Assembly: GCA_963750065.1 (NCBI GenBank) | Contig: CAVVPK010000024.1 | Span: forward strand, 62,001-126,000 | DNA length: 64,000 nucleotides | From: CAVSRC01 sp963750065 | Lineage (GTDB): Bacteria; Pseudomonadota; Alphaproteobacteria; Rhizobiales; Kaistiaceae | Reading direction: 5' to 3' | Shown: one piece after another, positions 62,525-64,000 of the stretch | How the letters are laid out: every line of letters begins with the position of its first letter | Position numbering within the stretch: position 1 is the stretch's first letter | Made by a program: the position numbers and the translations under genes | The notes under the pieces: generated by a model | Databases searched by the model: none | What the model was told of the DNA's origin: nothing | Seen by the model: only the letters and a program-made list of their open reading frames with translations

Positions 62525-63655
62525 ATGACGGTACTTGAGGTTGACGCCATCGTGGCCGGTGCCGGGGTGGTCGGCCTGGCCATCGCCCGCAGGCTCGCGC
62601 TCAGCGGGCTCGAGACGCTCATCCTGGAACGGGAACCCGCCATCGGCACCCAGACCTCCGCCCGCAATTCGGAGGTCATCCATGCCGGTCTCTATTACCC
62701 GACGGGTTCGTTGAAGGCGCGCACATGCGTTGCCGGTCGGCAGATGCTTTATCGCTATTCAGCCGACCACGGCGTCAAGACGTCGGCCTGCGGCAAGTTG
62801 ATGGTCGCCGTGGCCGAACCGCAGATGCCCCGGCTGCACGCAATCTGGGATCAGGCGACCGCCAACGGCGTCACGGGACTGAGATGGCTGACCGTCGACG
62901 AAGCGCACCGGCTCGAACCCGAGGTTCAGTGTGTCGGCGCTTTCTTCTCGTCGGAAACCGGCATCATCGATTGCCACGCTCTGCTTCTTGCCCTGCAGGG
63001 CGATTTCGAGGCGGCGGGAGGGATGATCGCGTTCCGGTCTGGAGTGACGGAGGCTGAAGTGACGGCTGGCGGCATTCTCGTGAGGACTGACGGTGACGAC
63101 GCCACCGAGATCATGACGCGCATGTTCGTCAACGCGGCCGGGCATGGAGCGCCGAAGATCGCAGGCGCTACCGTCGGTCTTCCGCCGGCATGTGCCCCGC
63201 GCCAATGGTACGCCAAGGGCAACTACTTCACCCTTGTCGGCCGTCAGCCGTTTTCGCATCTGGTCTATCCGCTGCCGGACGAAGCCGGGCTTGGCACGCA
63301 CGCCACCATCGACATGCAAGGTCGCTGCCGCTTCGGGCCAGACGTCGAATGGGTCGAGAGCGACCAAAATCTCGATGTCGATGGTCGGCGCGCGGGACGA
63401 TTCTATTCCGCGGTCAGGGCGTTCTGGCCCGGGCTGCCGGATGGCGCCCTCATGCCCGATTATGCGGGTGTCCGGCCGAAGCTGCACGACGCCGGCTCGC
63501 CGGCACCCGATTTTCGCATCGACGGTCCGGAGGTCCACGGTGTCGAGGGCCTGGTTAATCTGTTTGGCATCGAGAGCCCCGGACTGACGGCATCGCTCGC
63601 CCTTGCCGAAGAGGTGGCGCAGAAGCTCGCTCCGCCGCCGATTGCAGACGCGTAG
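62525..63655 (+). CDS. FAD-dependent oxidoreductase, L-2-hydroxyglutarate oxidase (LhgO)-like
   Basis: A 376-residue DAO-family flavoprotein. VDAIVAGAGVVGLAIARRLA is the FAD-binding Rossmann loop. TQTSARNSEVIHAGLYYPTG is the LhgO/L2HGDH signature. YADHGVK-type YSADHGVKTSACGKLMVAVA and VNAAGHGAPKIA follow, and GIESPGLTASLALAEEV closes the FAD site. Such enzymes oxidise L-2-hydroxyglutarate or related hydroxy acids at the membrane. The link to polysaccharide genes is unclear. It is convergent with the fucosyltransferase gene. Confidence 0.9.
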   Translation: MTVLEVDAIVAGAGVVGLAIARRLALSGLETLILEREPAIGTQTSARNSEVIHAGLYYPTGSLKARTCVAGRQMLYRYSADHGVKTSACGKLMVAVAEPQMPRLHAIWDQATANGVTGLRWLTVDEAHRLEPEVQCVGAFFSSETGIIDCHALLLALQGDFEAAGGMIAFRSGVTEAEVTAGGILVRTDGDDATEIMTRMFVNAAGHGAPKIAGATVGLPPACAPRQWYAKGNYFTLVGRQPFSHLVYPLPDEAGLGTHATIDMQGRCRFGPDVEWVESDQNLDVDGRRAGRFYSAVRAFWPGLPDGALMPDYAGVRPKLHDAGSPAPDFRIDGPEVHGVEGLVNLFGIESPGLTASLALAEEVAQKLAPPPIADA

Positions 63656-63669
63656 CGCGGATGTTTCTT

Positions 63670-63686
63670 GCCGCGGCCGCCGCGGC
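63670..63686. terminator. Short GC hairpin between convergent genes
   Basis: GCCGCGG-CCG-CCGCGGC lies 15 bases after the oxidoreductase stop and 3 bases from the convergent gene's stop. There is no U-run on either strand, so terminator function is only possible. Confidence 0.35.
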
Positions 63687-63688
63687 TG

Positions 63689-64000
63689 TCACAGTCTTTG
63701 CCAATCCGCCGGAACGAGATCGCGCGTGTCGACATCGCCGGCGCGCAGCCATTGTCGCGGGGCGATCACCGTCTTGTCCGAACGCGGATTGAGCCAGGCA
63801 CCCCACCAGCTGAACGAGCTGTTGGCAATGATGTGGTGGCGGCAATGCGCCATCACGTGAAGGTCCTCGTATTCGCGATCGTCCGCGAAATCGACGACAT
63901 GCATCGGCCAGTCGCTGCCGAGGTCGGAGCGCACCCATGCCGGATCGTCGCTGAACACGAAGAAGGTCGGGTTCTCCAGCCGTGCGGCCATGGATTGCAT
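63689..64000 (-). CDS. GT11 alpha-1,2-fucosyltransferase, C-terminal part
   Basis: The visible 103 codons read FFVFSDDPAWVRSDL, EYEDLHVMAHCRHHIIANSS, FSWWGAWLNPRSDKTVIAPR and QWLRAGD. The (N)SSFSWWGAWLNP block is diagnostic of GT11 fucosyltransferases that use GDP-fucose. The gene continues beyond 64000, so its start and the HxRRxD motif are not visible. It implies a fucose-containing glycan and GDP-fucose synthesis elsewhere. Confidence 0.9.
   Translation of the reverse strand: MQSMAARLENPTFFVFSDDPAWVRSDLGSDWPMHVVDFADDREYEDLHVMAHCRHHIIANSSFSWWGAWLNPRSDKTVIAPRQWLRAGDVDTRDLVPADWQRL

Noticed and set aside
1..64000. tRNA, rRNA or riboswitch genes
   Set aside because: No segment with the conserved features of these RNAs was noticed on either strand; a covariance search was not possible, so small RNAs may be missed.

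Overview
The window looks like a chromosomal surface-polysaccharide region of a GC-rich alphaproteobacterium, most likely of the order Hyphomicrobiales (Rhizobiales). This is an inference from the high-GC codon use, the mixture of IS66, IS21, IS630, IS5, IS3, IS701 and IS110/IS1111 elements, the FitAB/VapBC-type toxin-antitoxin genes, and a giant type I secretion substrate with tryptophan-rich C-terminal repeats. No rRNA, tRNA or CRISPR array was seen.

Layout. (1) 1-2.1 kb: start of a family 2 glycosyltransferase, an oligosaccharide flippase, and a fossil glycosyltransferase fragment. (2) 2.15-14.85 kb: a type I secretion locus. A giant lipase-like, repeat-rich exported protein is encoded on the minus strand and is broken by two frameshifts. 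Its ABC exporter and HlyD-type adaptor are divergent from it. An IS66 element with a perfect 8-bp target duplication sits between them. (3) 15.1-27.98 kb: a tightly packed plus-strand operon for an unusual sugar. It holds CDP-glucose synthesis (rfbF, rfbG), a NeuB-like synthase, FkbM- and TylF-type methyltransferases, a HAD phosphatase, an epimerase/dehydratase, a thiamine-diphosphate enzyme, a gtrA-gtrB-membrane transferase set, and a Wzz-like protein. (4) 28.6-32.2 kb: a glycosyltransferase, a low-molecular-weight phosphatase, a decayed rfbA/rmlC relic, and a DUF218 protein.

(5) 32.66-41.35 kb: a nest of insertion sequences. An IS701-family transposase gene is split by an IS21 element (5-bp duplication) and an IS630 element (TA duplication). 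It is bounded on both sides by inverted copies of one IS110/IS1111-type element. A dead IS5 element follows. (6) 41.7-62.5 kb: a mosaic in which a small phage-like module (XRE regulator, Gp157-like protein, Rad52-family annealing protein with an HNH-like tail) occurs in two near-identical copies. Three further fragments of the tail are present. The module is interleaved with duplicated toxin-antitoxin pairs (two FitAB-like, two VapBC, one HigBA plus an orphan HigA), with 5' fragments of a UDP-glucuronate epimerase gene, and with more polysaccharide genes (OafA-type acyltransferase, GT-C transferase, methyltransferase-GT2 fusion, flippase-like membrane protein, intact epimerase). (7) 62.5-64 kb: an L-2-hydroxyglutarate oxidase-like flavoprotein and the C-terminal end of a GT11 fucosyltransferase.

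Genes in (3) probably make, decorate and polymerise or attach an O-antigen or capsule sugar. The repeated module in (6) is the best candidate for an undescribed element. Many otherwise conserved genes carry one-base frameshifts. At least three of the insertions fall exactly in GANTC sites, so some 'pseudogenes' here may be sequencing artefacts.
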